NCBI GenBank assembly: GCA_949493535.1
Contig: CASZWJ010000001.1
Coordinates: forward strand, 1-64,000
Direction: 5' to 3'
DNA from: an uncultured Alphaproteobacteria bacterium
GTDB taxonomy: Bacteria > Pseudomonadota > Alphaproteobacteria > RF32 > CAG-239
Length of the DNA stretch: 64,000 nucleotides
The position numbers and the translations under genes were made by a program. The notes beneath the pieces were generated by a model. It searched no databases. It saw only the letters and a program-made list of their open reading frames with translations, and was not told the DNA's origin. Of this stretch, positions 54,629-63,237 are shown one piece after another. Position 1 is the first letter of the stretch; the number at the start of each line of letters is the position of its first letter.

Positions 54629-56161
54629 ATGACTCAAAAACCCGTAATGCTTTTAATCCTTGACGGCTGGGGATATCGTGAAAAAGTTACAGCCGATAAC
54701 GCCATTGAGCAGGGACACACCCCTAATTGGCACCGTTTACTGGAAGAAAATCCGCATTGTTTGATTGAAACTTCCGGTTTGTGCGTCGGCCTGCCTGACG
54801 GACAAATGGGCAATTCCGAAGTCGGACATATGAATCTTGGCGCCGGACGCGTGGTTATGCAAGATTTGCCGCGTATTGACCAAGCCATTAAAGACGGTTC
54901 TTTTGCAAAGAATCCAGTTTTGGGCGAACTGGTTGACGGTTTGAAAAACAGCGGCAAAGCCTGCCACGTTATGGGCTTGATGAGTCCCGGCGGCGTCCAT
55001 TCTTCTCAAGACCATATTGTTGCTGTTTGCAAGGTGTTAAACGAAAACGGAATTAAGACATGGGTTCATGCCTTTTTGGACGGGCGCGACACGCCGCCGC
55101 AGTCTGCCGTTGACTTCCTGGCTGATTTTGAAAAATCGATTGCCGAACTGAAAAACGTTAAAATTGCGACAATTGAAGGCCGTTTTTATGCCATGGACCG
55201 CGACAAACGCTGGGATCGCGTCGAACTGGCATATAACAATATGGTTTCTGCCGAAGGCAAACGTTTCGCAACTGCAGATGAAGCGATTAAAGCTTCTTAT
55301 GCCGAAGGCGTTAACGACGAATTTGTCATTCCTTGCGTTATCGGCGATTATCAAGGTATGGAAGACGGCGATGCCGTTTTGATGATGAACTTCCGCGCCG
55401 ACCGTGCCCGTGAAATCCTTTATGCTTTGTCTGACAAAGAATTTTCCGGTTTTGCACGCAAGAAAACTATTCAAACTTCAATTAACGTCGGTTTGACCGA
55501 ATATTCCGTCGACCACAACCGCTTTATGAAAACCATGTTCGGCCCCGAAGCTTTGAAAAACATTTTCGGCGAGGTTGTTTCCGAACACGGTTTAACCCAG
55601 CTGCGTATTGCCGAAACGGAAAAATATGCGCATGTTACTTTCTTCTTTAACGGCGGCGAAGAACGCGAATTTAAAGGGGAAGACCGTATTTTGGTTCCGT
55701 CGCCCAAAGTTGCGACTTATGACCTGAAACCGGAAATGAGCGTTTATGAAGTGACGGAAAAACTGGTTGACGCCATTGAGAACAAACGTTTTGACGTTAT
55801 CATCTGCAATTTTGCCAACGGAGACATGGTCGGACATACCGGCATTATGGAAGCAGCTTTGAAAGCTGTTGCCGCCGTTGACGATTGTCTCGGCAAAGTT
55901 GAAAAAGCCATTAAAGACGTCGGCGGCGTATTGTTTGTGACCGCAGATCACGGCAATGCCGAAAAAATGGTCGACGAAACAACCGGCGCGCCTTATACCG
56001 CCCATACAGTCGGCAAAGTCCAAGGCGTTTTGGTAAACGACCAGTCTCCGATTAAAGGTTTGCATGACGGCAAACTTGCCGATATTGCCCCAACCTTACT
56101 GGAATTGCTGAACATCCAAAAGCCAGCTGAGATGAACGGCGAATCCTTAATTGAAAAATAA
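54629..56161 (+). CDS. gpmI: 2,3-bisphosphoglycerate-independent phosphoglycerate mutase
   Basis: Interconverts 3- and 2-phosphoglycerate in glycolysis using two manganese ions. The 510 residues start with MLLILDGWGYRE; the phosphorylated serine is in GQMGNSEVGHMNLGAGR. Other landmarks are DGRDTPPQSA and FVTADHGNAEKM, which hold metal ligands. Full-length family member. First gene of the gpmI-envC-ctpA run. Confidence 0.98.
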   Translation: MTQKPVMLLILDGWGYREKVTADNAIEQGHTPNWHRLLEENPHCLIETSGLCVGLPDGQMGNSEVGHMNLGAGRVVMQDLPRIDQAIKDGSFAKNPVLGELVDGLKNSGKACHVMGLMSPGGVHSSQDHIVAVCKVLNENGIKTWVHAFLDGRDTPPQSAVDFLADFEKSIAELKNVKIATIEGRFYAMDRDKRWDRVELAYNNMVSAEGKRFATADEAIKASYAEGVNDEFVIPCVIGDYQGMEDGDAVLMMNFRADRAREILYALSDKEFSGFARKKTIQTSINVGLTEYSVDHNRFMKTMFGPEALKNIFGEVVSEHGLTQLRIAETEKYAHVTFFFNGGEEREFKGEDRILVPSPKVATYDLKPEMSVYEVTEKLVDAIENKRFDVIICNFANGDMVGHTGIMEAALKAVAAVDDCLGKVEKAIKDVGGVLFVTADHGNAEKMVDETTGAPYTAHTVGKVQGVLVNDQSPIKGLHDGKLADIAPTLLELLNIQKPAEMNGESLIEK

Positions 56162-56196
56162 AGACTAAAGCTCCGGTGAGGAGCAGGATACAAGAC

Positions 56197-57456
56197 TTGA
56201 GAACAAAGACCGCCCTAATATTCACCGTATCTGCCATTATGGCTTTTGCCATTATGGCCGGTGCGGTATGGGCGGCCGACGTTTCAAAAAAAGAGCTGGA
56301 ACGCATGGAAAAAGAAGTCCGGCAACAAAATATGGAGCATAAAAAGCTTCAGGCTCAGGCAACACAGATTAATCTGGAACTCGGCGAAGTCAGCCGCGAC
56401 ATGGTTAAAACAGCCAAACAAATTCAAAACAACGAAGAAAAAATTTCCAATATGGAAGCCTTGCTGCAAAAGCTGCAAACAGAATTGAAAGAAGCAAACG
56501 AAGGCTTCTTATCCCAAGACGAAAATTTAATCAAAACATTATCGGCTTTGCAGAATTTGGCCTTAAAACCGACAGAAGCCCTTTTTGTGCAGCCTCTGAC
56601 GCCGGTTGAAACAATTCGCAGCGCCATATTGCTGCGCGAAACAATCCCTTATCTGGAAGAGAATGCCCAGAAAATACGCTCCCAATTAGAAGTCATTGAA
56701 AAAAAGAAAAACCAAATAGAAAAACAGGTTGCGCAAATTACGTCACAAAAGCAGGTTTTGGAAAAAGAGCATGAAAACATGAAACTTTTGGTTCAACGCA
56801 AATCGCGAATCCGCAATAAAATTGAGATTCAGACTGTTAAAGCCAAGCAAAAAGTTGAAAAATTAGCCAGCCAAGCCAATGATTTGCGCGATTTGCTTTC
56901 AAAGCTTGAAAAAGAAAAACGCATCAAAGCCCAAAAACAAGAAGAAGAGCGCAAACGCCAGGCAAAACTTCGCGAAGAAGAACGCCGCCGCGCCGAAGAG
57001 AAAAAAGTTGAGCAAACTCAAACAGCTGACTTGATTAAATATTCTCCTGATATTATAACGGAAATAGGAAAAGGGTTCATTCAGTCCAAAGGGCGGCTGC
57101 CGATGCCGGCCAGAGGCGCTATTATTACAACTTACGGCGAAGAGAAAGTTAAGGGCGTCGTTTCAAAAGGCATTATTATAAAAACGCGCAATATGGCTCA
57201 GGTCACCTCGCCTTTTGACGGTTCGGTCATTTTTGCCGGACAATTCCGCGGATACGGCAATATGATTATTGTCGATCACGGCGAAGGGTATTTGACGCTG
57301 CTGGCCGGTTTAGGCGATATTGATTGTGAGCTGGGACAGATGCTTTTGGCCGGAGAACCGGTCGGACAAATGCCGGACAGCCGCGATGCAAAACTCTATG
57401 TTGAATTAAGGAAAAACAATCAGCCGATTGACCCGATGAAATGGTATATGAATTAA
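56197..57456 (+). CDS. envC: Murein hydrolase activator EnvC-like protein
   Basis: Periplasmic activator of amidases in daughter-cell separation. The start is best placed at TTG 56197 (AGGA eight bases upstream), giving a clean signal peptide ending GAVWAAD; a GTG at 56176 has no ribosome site. Long coiled coil (KKELERMEKEVRQQNMEHK, then KEKRIKAQKQEEERKRQ) followed by an M23 LytM domain. The LytM HxxxD and HxH zinc ligands are missing: FAGQFRGYGNMIIVDHGEGY keeps only one histidine, as in EnvC activators, which are enzymatically inactive. The ctpA gene follows after 21 bases. Confidence 0.9.
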   Translation: MRTKTALIFTVSAIMAFAIMAGAVWAADVSKKELERMEKEVRQQNMEHKKLQAQATQINLELGEVSRDMVKTAKQIQNNEEKISNMEALLQKLQTELKEANEGFLSQDENLIKTLSALQNLALKPTEALFVQPLTPVETIRSAILLRETIPYLEENAQKIRSQLEVIEKKKNQIEKQVAQITSQKQVLEKEHENMKLLVQRKSRIRNKIEIQTVKAKQKVEKLASQANDLRDLLSKLEKEKRIKAQKQEEERKRQAKLREEERRRAEEKKVEQTQTADLIKYSPDIITEIGKGFIQSKGRLPMPARGAIITTYGEEKVKGVVSKGIIIKTRNMAQVTSPFDGSVIFAGQFRGYGNMIIVDHGEGYLTLLAGLGDIDCELGQMLLAGEPVGQMPDSRDAKLYVELRKNNQPIDPMKWYMN

Positions 57457-57477
57457 AGAAAGAGCAGGATTTGAATT

Positions 57478-58770
57478 ATGAATAAAAAATGGTCGATATT
57501 TACAGCGTCTCTGTTGTCTGCAACAATTTTATTCTCACCGGCTTATGCCGCTAAAAACAAGGTTGAAGAACAGGCTGATACCTATGAAATGCTCAATTTG
57601 TTCGGCGAAGTTATGGAAAGAGCCAAAGTTTCGTATGTTGAAGACGTTACCGATAAAAAATTGATTGAATCGGCGATTAACGGCATGCTTGTTTCTTTAG
57701 ACCCGCATTCGAGCTATCTTGACGCCCAAAGTTTCAAATATATGAACGAGCAGACTAAAGGAAAATTCGGCGGGCTGGGCATTGAAGTTACCATGGAAAA
57801 CGGTTTGGTTAAAGTCGTTTCGCCGATTGACGACACGCCGGCTTTCAAAGCAGGGCTTAAATCAGGAGACTATATTTCGCATATTGACGGCGAACAGGTT
57901 ATGGGCATGAGCCTGAACGATGCCGTTGACAAAATGCGCGGCACGGTCGGCAGCAAGGTAAAACTCAGTATCAGACGCGTTAACAACAAGCCGTTTGACG
58001 TTACTTTAAAACGCGAAGAAATTAAAATCCAATCCGTTAAATCTTCAATCAAAGGCGATGATGTGGCTTATATCCGCATAACATCTTTTTCTGAAGACAC
58101 AGACAAAATGATTGAAAAAGCCTTTAACAAAGCCAAAAAAGAACTAAAAGGCAATCTTAAAGGCATTGTTATCGACGTGAGAAACAATCCGGGCGGGCTG
58201 CTTGACCAGGCTGTCAGCGTTTCTGATTTATTTTTGGATAAAGGAGAAATCGTTTCCACCCGTTCTAAAAATGCCGAAGATACCGTTAAATATAACGCCA
58301 AATCCGGCGATATTGCAAAAGGTTTGCCGATTGTCATTTTGGTGAATGACGGTTCGGCTTCCGCCTCTGAAATTTTGGCGGGCGCTCTCCAAGACCACAA
58401 ACGCGCGGTTATTGTCGGCGAAAAAACTTTCGGCAAAGGTTCGGTGCAAACGGTTATTCCGCTCGGAAAATACGGGGCAATGAGATTAACAACCGCACGC
58501 TACTATACGCCTTCCGGACGCTCTATCCAAGCAACGGGCATTGAGCCTGACGTTGAGGTCAAACCGGCAAAGGTTGAAGAAATTGACAAGGGTATAAACT
58601 TCAGCGAAGCCGAATTTGGCAATGCTTTGAAAAATGACGCTGCCGAAACGGAGAAAAGCCAAAACGAGAACGCCAAAGACGATGAGCTAAAAAAAGACTA
58701 TCAATTGATGAGATCCGTTGATTTGGTTAAAGCGCTCAGCATTTATAGTTCTGACGGCAAAACAAAATAA
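57478..58770 (+). CDS. ctpA: C-terminal processing peptidase (S41 family)
   Basis: Periplasmic serine protease cutting near protein C-termini. Signal peptide ending SPAYAAK; PDZ domain (KFGGLGIEVTMENGLVKVVS, AGLKSGDYISHIDG); catalytic serine in NDGSASASEILAGAL and lysine in GEKTFGKGSVQT. Length 430 is normal. Position after envC fits cell-wall work: related CtpA proteases degrade or process murein hydrolases. Confidence 0.95.
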   Translation: MNKKWSIFTASLLSATILFSPAYAAKNKVEEQADTYEMLNLFGEVMERAKVSYVEDVTDKKLIESAINGMLVSLDPHSSYLDAQSFKYMNEQTKGKFGGLGIEVTMENGLVKVVSPIDDTPAFKAGLKSGDYISHIDGEQVMGMSLNDAVDKMRGTVGSKVKLSIRRVNNKPFDVTLKREEIKIQSVKSSIKGDDVAYIRITSFSEDTDKMIEKAFNKAKKELKGNLKGIVIDVRNNPGGLLDQAVSVSDLFLDKGEIVSTRSKNAEDTVKYNAKSGDIAKGLPIVILVNDGSASASEILAGALQDHKRAVIVGEKTFGKGSVQTVIPLGKYGAMRLTTARYYTPSGRSIQATGIEPDVEVKPAKVEEIDKGINFSEAEFGNALKNDAAETEKSQNENAKDDELKKDYQLMRSVDLVKALSIYSSDGKTK

Positions 58771-58787
58771 CAACGGAGCAGCCGGTA

Positions 58788-59945
58788 TTGACTAACCGAC
58801 AGAAAAGAAAATATTTTATACTTTTGCTGACGGCAACAATTATTACTGTTGCCGCAGCAGGGTATTTTTCCGCATCGCTAAAAAGCGAACCAGAATATCT
58901 TTCAAAAATAGACCGGCTGATGTTTGACAAAGAAAATCAATCGCCCAAGTTTATTCTGACGCTGCCAGATAAAGAAACGCCGCCGGACAAAACGCCTAAA
59001 ACAGAACCTGTTGCTGAACGACAGCAAGAACTTCCGGTTACTGTTGAAGATTTTGTAGAAAGAGCGCCGCTTGTTTCCAAACTTCCGGAAATCAAAAATC
59101 TTACGGCTCTCAAAAACATTGAGATTGATGAAGAACTGACAGAGCAGTCAGAAGAGTTTGTTTTGCCGGCAATCGGAAAAAACGGCCGAAAACCTTGGAT
59201 TGAATACGGACAAACGGCAACTGTCGCCCCGAATTTTTCAAAAGTAGCCGTTATTGTACAGAAAGTCGGCTTGGACAATGGCATTTGCGAAGCGGTTATT
59301 AAAGCGCTTCCGTCTGAGGTCTCTTTATCCTTTTCTCCTTATACGCCGGATATTGCCGAAAGAATAAAAAAAGCGCGCAGTTTCGGTCATGAGACTTATG
59401 CCGATTTGCTCCTTGCGTCTCCCAATGTACTCAAATCCGACAACGGCCCGCTTTCAATGAGCTTAACCTTAAAACCGGAAGAAAATTTATTCCGCCTGCA
59501 GCGGGTTTTGGCAGTCAAGGCGCCTATCGGCGGCATGGTTGTCAATGACGGCGTTGCCGACAAAGACACAACGGAACAGCTTAAAGCTTTTCTTTCAGAA
59601 TTGAAAAAACGCGGTTTACTTATGATAGACGCCGTTTCCGGTCAGGAAATAAACAAAATTCAGGAATCGGGATTGGCGCGTAAAAAAGCAGAAATCGTTA
59701 TTGACGAATCTTCCCTCACGCAGCAGGCTATTGCGGAAAAATTACAAATGGCAGAACGTTTGGCCAGAGAAAACGGACAAGTCATGATTGTAGCCGCTCC
59801 GAAACCTATTATCATTACGGCGCTCAGCGATTGGTTTAAAACTTTTTCCCAGCAATTAACTTATGAACAGATGAAAGAGATGAACGTAACCTCTTTTGAC
59901 AAGCCGTTTGCTCTGGTTCCGGCATCTAATCTGGTGGTGGAATAA
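58788..59945 (+). CDS. Divergent polysaccharide deacetylase family protein
   Basis: YibQ-type family. TTG start at 58788 with GGAG upstream. One N-terminal membrane helix (FILLLTATIITVAAAGYFS) and a Pro/Glu-rich linker precede a deacetylase-like barrel: KVAVIVQKVGLDNGICEAVI, HETYADLLLASPN, GMVVNDGVADKD. In the family the first strand often reads IVIDDLG; here it is IVQKVG, so the catalytic aspartates are not conserved and deacetylation is doubtful. The gene is a regular companion of envC-ctpA, implying a cell-wall role. Confidence 0.85.
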   Translation: MTNRQKRKYFILLLTATIITVAAAGYFSASLKSEPEYLSKIDRLMFDKENQSPKFILTLPDKETPPDKTPKTEPVAERQQELPVTVEDFVERAPLVSKLPEIKNLTALKNIEIDEELTEQSEEFVLPAIGKNGRKPWIEYGQTATVAPNFSKVAVIVQKVGLDNGICEAVIKALPSEVSLSFSPYTPDIAERIKKARSFGHETYADLLLASPNVLKSDNGPLSMSLTLKPEENLFRLQRVLAVKAPIGGMVVNDGVADKDTTEQLKAFLSELKKRGLLMIDAVSGQEINKIQESGLARKKAEIVIDESSLTQQAIAEKLQMAERLARENGQVMIVAAPKPIIITALSDWFKTFSQQLTYEQMKEMNVTSFDKPFALVPASNLVVE

Positions 59946-60433
59946 TGGCGGAGCAGTTCAGAGAAAACGTTGCCATTATTGTCAGCAATTCCGAAGGCAA
60001 AGTGCTTTTATGCGCCAGAGCCGATAATGCGGGAATGGAATGGCAGTTTCCACAAGGAGGCATAGACAGCGGCGAATCGGTTTTGGAAGCGGCTTATCGC
60101 GAATTGCGCGAAGAAACAGGCATTACAGATGTTGATTTTATAAAAGAAATGCCCGAAGGCGTGAAATATTATTTTCCCGACGCCGTTAAAATAAAATTCA
60201 GCAAAAACGGTTGGCAAAATGTGGGGCAGAACCAGCATTATGTTTTGTTTAAACTCAAAAATGACAATACGAAGATTGATTTTGAGACGAATCCTCAGGA
60301 AATAGAATTTAAGGCTCACCGCTGGGCAGAAATAGACGAAGCGCCGCGGGAAATCGTTTATTTCAAAAAAGAAGCTTATCAAAAAGCAGCGGCATATTTT
60401 AAGCCTTATCTTGAAGAAATAAAAAAACGCTAA
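59945..60433 (+). CDS. rppH: RNA pyrophosphohydrolase (Nudix)
   Basis: Removes pyrophosphate from mRNA 5' ends to begin decay. The Nudix box is GGIDSGESVLEAAYRELREE, with the RppH-type upstream WQFPQGG and downstream KYYFPD and GQNQHYVLFKL. 162 residues, normal. The start overlaps the preceding stop by one base (TAATG), so it is translationally coupled to the deacetylase-family gene. Confidence 0.95.
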   Translation: MAEQFRENVAIIVSNSEGKVLLCARADNAGMEWQFPQGGIDSGESVLEAAYRELREETGITDVDFIKEMPEGVKYYFPDAVKIKFSKNGWQNVGQNQHYVLFKLKNDNTKIDFETNPQEIEFKAHRWAEIDEAPREIVYFKKEAYQKAAAYFKPYLEEIKKR

Positions 60434-60498
60434 ACAGATAATTGCGGCCAACGTCTTTTTGTGATATTTTATAAACATTGTCAAAAAAGGAAAAGGTT

Positions 60499-61083
60499 GT
60501 GAGCGAAAACGGCGAAAATTTTGAAGAAGAACGCCAAGAAGTTTTAAACTTGGCTAAGTACGGAATAGAAACCAATATTCCGTTGAAGCCGGCGCAGAAA
60601 AAATACCTCAAAAACCTGTTATTGTTTTCATTAATGCGGGCAACCGCCAACAAAACCGTCAGCAAATCCAATTTTACCAAACTTGTCAAAAAGCTTTTTA
60701 AAAAATATATCATTAAAATTCTCCACGGCGCCGCAAAAAAAATGCCAGGATATAATCCTGAGGAAGATGAAGAATTTTATGACGAAAATTTAGAAGTTGA
60801 CATAAACAACGTTATTGCCAATGAGCAGCTTTTGGATTTGCACAAAATCCAGCAAAGCCTGACACCGCAAAATATTGTCGGGCAAATTCGAAGAATCTCC
60901 GACGGAATAAGCGCTCAAGATATCATTAAACGGATTATGGCGCTGCGCGAAATAAATTCCAACCACAGAGAAACGCCGGAAGAAGCCCGTGAAAGAGAGC
61001 AACGGCAGCGGGAATACCAGCGCGAGCGTCAGAACCAGCGTGTTATGGTCCGTCAAAGAGAACGCGGCGGCCGCAGCCGGTAA
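60499..61083 (+). CDS. Unknown protein with Arg/Gln-rich tail
   Basis: Not recognised. GTG at 60499 follows AAGGA at seven bases; a TTG at 60478 is in frame but has no ribosome site. 194 residues, soluble, with a basic middle (NFTKLVKKLFKKYIIKIL), an acidic patch (PEEDEEFYDENLEVD) and a tail of repeated RE/RQ (REREQRQREYQRERQNQRV). An RNA-binding tail is conceivable next to rppH. No known domain is visible. Confidence 0.65.
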   Translation: MSENGENFEEERQEVLNLAKYGIETNIPLKPAQKKYLKNLLLFSLMRATANKTVSKSNFTKLVKKLFKKYIIKILHGAAKKMPGYNPEEDEEFYDENLEVDINNVIANEQLLDLHKIQQSLTPQNIVGQIRRISDGISAQDIIKRIMALREINSNHRETPEEAREREQRQREYQRERQNQRVMVRQRERGGRSR

Positions 61084-61173
61084 TGTTTCATATATACCTA
61101 ATTTAAACTTGATTTATCAGCTAATCTGTTTTAGCTTGATTTTGAGTTTTGTTTCTTAATGAAACAGCGCTCA

Positions 61174-61373
61174 GGGCGTCAGAAACCCTTTATATTACTA
61201 GTCGCCGAGCATAGCGACTTAAAACTATATGCCGACTTCTTGTCCATGGACGGATGTCGGCTAAATAAGGCTCAGCCAAATAAGCCGAGCCGTTTGGTAA
61301 TATACGGTTTCTGAACATCCGCCCGCCTTTTTATAAGTGCGGGTTTTGTTTTAACTTAATAAAAGGATGTTCA
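61174..61373 (+). promoter_or_regulatory. Structured leader RNA with possible ribosome-site switch, upstream of a lipoprotein gene
   Basis: A closing stem is formed by GGGCG (61174-61178) with CGCCC (61320-61324), TCAGAAACC (61179-61187) with GGTTTCTGA (61306-61314), and TATATTAC (61191-61198) with GTAATATA (61297-61304). It encloses three hairpins: AGTCGC/GCGACT (61200-61219), GCCGAC/GTCGGC (61231-61261) and GGCTC/GAGCC (61269-61291). Alternatively TGAACATCC (61312-61320) pairs perfectly with GGATGTTCA (61365-61373), hiding the lipoprotein ribosome site, and encloses a CCCGC/GCGGG hairpin (61322-61343) followed by TTTTGTTTT. The two folds compete for 61312-61314, 61320 and 61322-61324. No known riboswitch class is recognised. 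A palindromic mobile repeat is the main alternative. Confidence 0.6.
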
Positions 61374-61374
61374 C

Positions 61375-61797
61375 ATGAAAAAACTGTTTTTATTTTTAAT
61401 TATCAGTATCGTTGTCGGCTTTATAACCGCCTGTGCAACAGTTATGAGAGATAATAGTCAGGCAATTCCGATTAAAGCTAATGTTGGAAAAGTTGATATA
61501 AAAATCATCAATAAAGTCGGTGAGGTTATTTTTGAAGGACAAACACCAACAACAATAACCCTCAAAACGGCGACAAAAGGCGGATATTTTAATCCTGAAA
61601 AATATACAATCGTTGCATCAAAAGATGGGTTCCAAACTCAGAACAGCGTTATCGACTGGCATGTCAGCGGCTGGTATTGGGCTGGGAATTTCGTAATTGG
61701 TGGTCTAATCGGTTATCTGATTATTGATCCTCTGACTGGTGATATGTATTATCTTGATGAAGAAGTAAACTTAAATATGACCTCAACACAGAAATAA
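61375..61797 (+). CDS. Small lipoprotein with PEGA-like domain
   Basis: Signal peptide with lipobox: hydrophobic LFLFLIISIVVGF then ITAC, so lipidation at the cysteine near residue 20. The mature part has VDIKIINKVGEVIFEGQTPT (PEGA-like carbohydrate or cell-wall-binding strand) and a glycine-rich membrane-like segment NFVIGGLIGYLIIDPLTGDM. 140 residues. The ATG at 61375 follows AAAAGGATG, which lies inside a possible pairing with the upstream leader. Confidence 0.8.
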   Translation: MKKLFLFLIISIVVGFITACATVMRDNSQAIPIKANVGKVDIKIINKVGEVIFEGQTPTTITLKTATKGGYFNPEKYTIVASKDGFQTQNSVIDWHVSGWYWAGNFVIGGLIGYLIIDPLTGDMYYLDEEVNLNMTSTQK

Positions 61798-61887
61798 AAA
61801 AGTAGCGATACAACCGGAACGATGAGTTTTATGGGCATGCTAACGTGTTCTGAAGCTGCGTTGCTTTCTTGGGTATTGGCGAAGCCG

Positions 61888-62108
61888 GTCATTCTGATTA
61901 TCGGAGCGAGTTAGTGAAAAAAACCAAGCACTTTGAACTTACTAGCTAAAGTGCATTTCCTTATCTGAGTCGGCGTTAAAAACAACAAGGCAGACCACTG
62001 ATCTCGGAATATTTTATACTTCTCAGGCGGTGACGGGGTGGAAGAGATTCTTCATTCGAACCCGCAAGTTCGGTTCACTCACTAACTCGCGCTGAAATTC
62101 AGAAAGAC
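61888..62108. mobile_element. MITE-like palindromic element with degenerate terminal inverted repeats
   Basis: Bases 61888 onward (GTCATTCTGATT...) are complementary, with a few mismatches over about 31 positions, to the segment ending GAAAGAC at 62108. The core GCGAGTTAGTGA (61906-61917) exactly matches TCACTAACTCGC (62079-62090) in reverse. Internal hairpins are GCACTTT/AAAGTGC (61928-61954), GAAGA/TCTTC (62041-62053) and GAACC/GGTTC (62059-62076). It encodes nothing. Ends of the type GTCATTCTGA/AGATTCTTC recur as small intergenic repeats in many bacterial genomes. It accounts for most of the 61798-62161 gap; I see no gene in the remainder. Confidence 0.55.
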
Positions 62109-62161
62109 AATAAAATAAGGCTTCTTACAATGATGGCAAAAAGGCGGTTGGAATACCGTAT

Positions 62162-63235
62162 TTATTTTTTTTCTTCTTTTTTGGATTTCAACTGACCGCA
62201 GGCAGCCAAAATATCTTGTCCGCGGGCAACCCTGATCGGCGCGGCGAATCCAAACTTTTGCAGTTCTTTGGAAAAAGCAAAAGCCCGATTGCGCGAAGAC
62301 GGCCGGTAATCGCACCCCGGCCAAGGGTTAAACGGTATCAAATTAAACTTGGCGTCAATCTTGTAACTTTTCATCAGATTAACCAGTTCTCTCGCCGCTT
62401 CCAGAGAATCATTCAAACCGTCAAGCAGCAAATATTCAAAGGTGATGTATCTGCTGTGCGCCGCCCTTTTTTGAAACTCCTGACAAGCTTTCAACACATC
62501 TTCAAGCGGATATTTTTTATTAATCGGCATAATTCTGCTGCGAGTTTCGTTATTTGACGCATGCAGGCTGATTGCCAGACGGCAGCCGACCTTATCGGCA
62601 ACATCAGGAATATGCGGCACAATACCAGAGGTCGACAATGTAATTTTTCGTTTGGAAATAGCCACGCCGTCGCCGTCCGACAAGATATTCAGCGCCTTGA
62701 AAGTATTGTCCATATTATGCAGCGGCTCACCCATGCCCATAACCACGATATTTGACAGATAGCGGATTTCATCGGTCGGGGTCGGCCATTCTTGATAAGC
62801 GTCGCGCGCAACCAGAAACTGAGAAACAATCTCGCCGGCAGTCAGATTGCGGGTGATTTTTTGCGAACCGGTATGGCAAAATGTGCAGCCGACCGCACAG
62901 CCCACCTGAGTTGAAATGCAAACCGTGCCGCGGTCTTCTTCGGGAATGTAAACCGTTTCAATCCTTTGGCCGTCGGCAAATTCCAGCAACCATTTATGGG
63001 TTTTGTCGGCAGAAACCTGTTCCGCAACAATTTTAGGACGGGTGATTGTGAACTTTTCAGCCAGTTTGGCGCGCAAATCTTTGCTCAGATTGCTCATCTG
63101 TTCAAAAGACGTTGCCCCCTGATGATACAGCCAGTGCCACAGCTGTTTGGCGCGAAAAGGCTTTTCGCCGATTGCCGCAAAGGCTTCGTTTAATTCTTCT
63201 TTGGAAAGGCCGATAAGTTCAATTTTATCACTCAT
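62162..63235 (-). CDS. rlmN: Dual-specificity RNA methyltransferase RlmN
   Basis: Radical SAM enzyme methylating C2 of A2503 in 23S rRNA and A37 in some tRNAs. The iron-sulfur motif is CAVGCTFCHTG, and the second catalytic cysteine lies near the end in DILAACGQL. Other family segments: KAKQLWHWLYHQGA-type N-terminus (FRAKQLWHWLYHQGATSFEQ) and VMGMGEPLHNMDN. Start is the ATG at 63235; the GTG at 63253 would overlap the upstream gene. It follows the IalB-like gene within three bases. Confidence 0.95.
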   Translation of the reverse strand: MSDKIELIGLSKEELNEAFAAIGEKPFRAKQLWHWLYHQGATSFEQMSNLSKDLRAKLAEKFTITRPKIVAEQVSADKTHKWLLEFADGQRIETVYIPEEDRGTVCISTQVGCAVGCTFCHTGSQKITRNLTAGEIVSQFLVARDAYQEWPTPTDEIRYLSNIVVMGMGEPLHNMDNTFKALNILSDGDGVAISKRKITLSTSGIVPHIPDVADKVGCRLAISLHASNNETRSRIMPINKKYPLEDVLKACQEFQKRAAHSRYITFEYLLLDGLNDSLEAARELVNLMKSYKIDAKFNLIPFNPWPGCDYRPSSRNRAFAFSKELQKFGFAAPIRVARGQDILAACGQLKSKKEEKK

Positions 63236-63237
63236 GA

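Noticed and set aside
61174..61324. Integron attC site
   Set aside because: Large imperfect palindrome, but the required RYYYAAC and GTTRRRY core sites are absent and no integrase is nearby.
62020..62110. tRNA or tmRNA-like segment (TTCGAACC next to stem-like sequence)
   Set aside because: No acceptor stem or anticodon arm could be formed; the segment is better explained as the right end of a palindromic repeat element.
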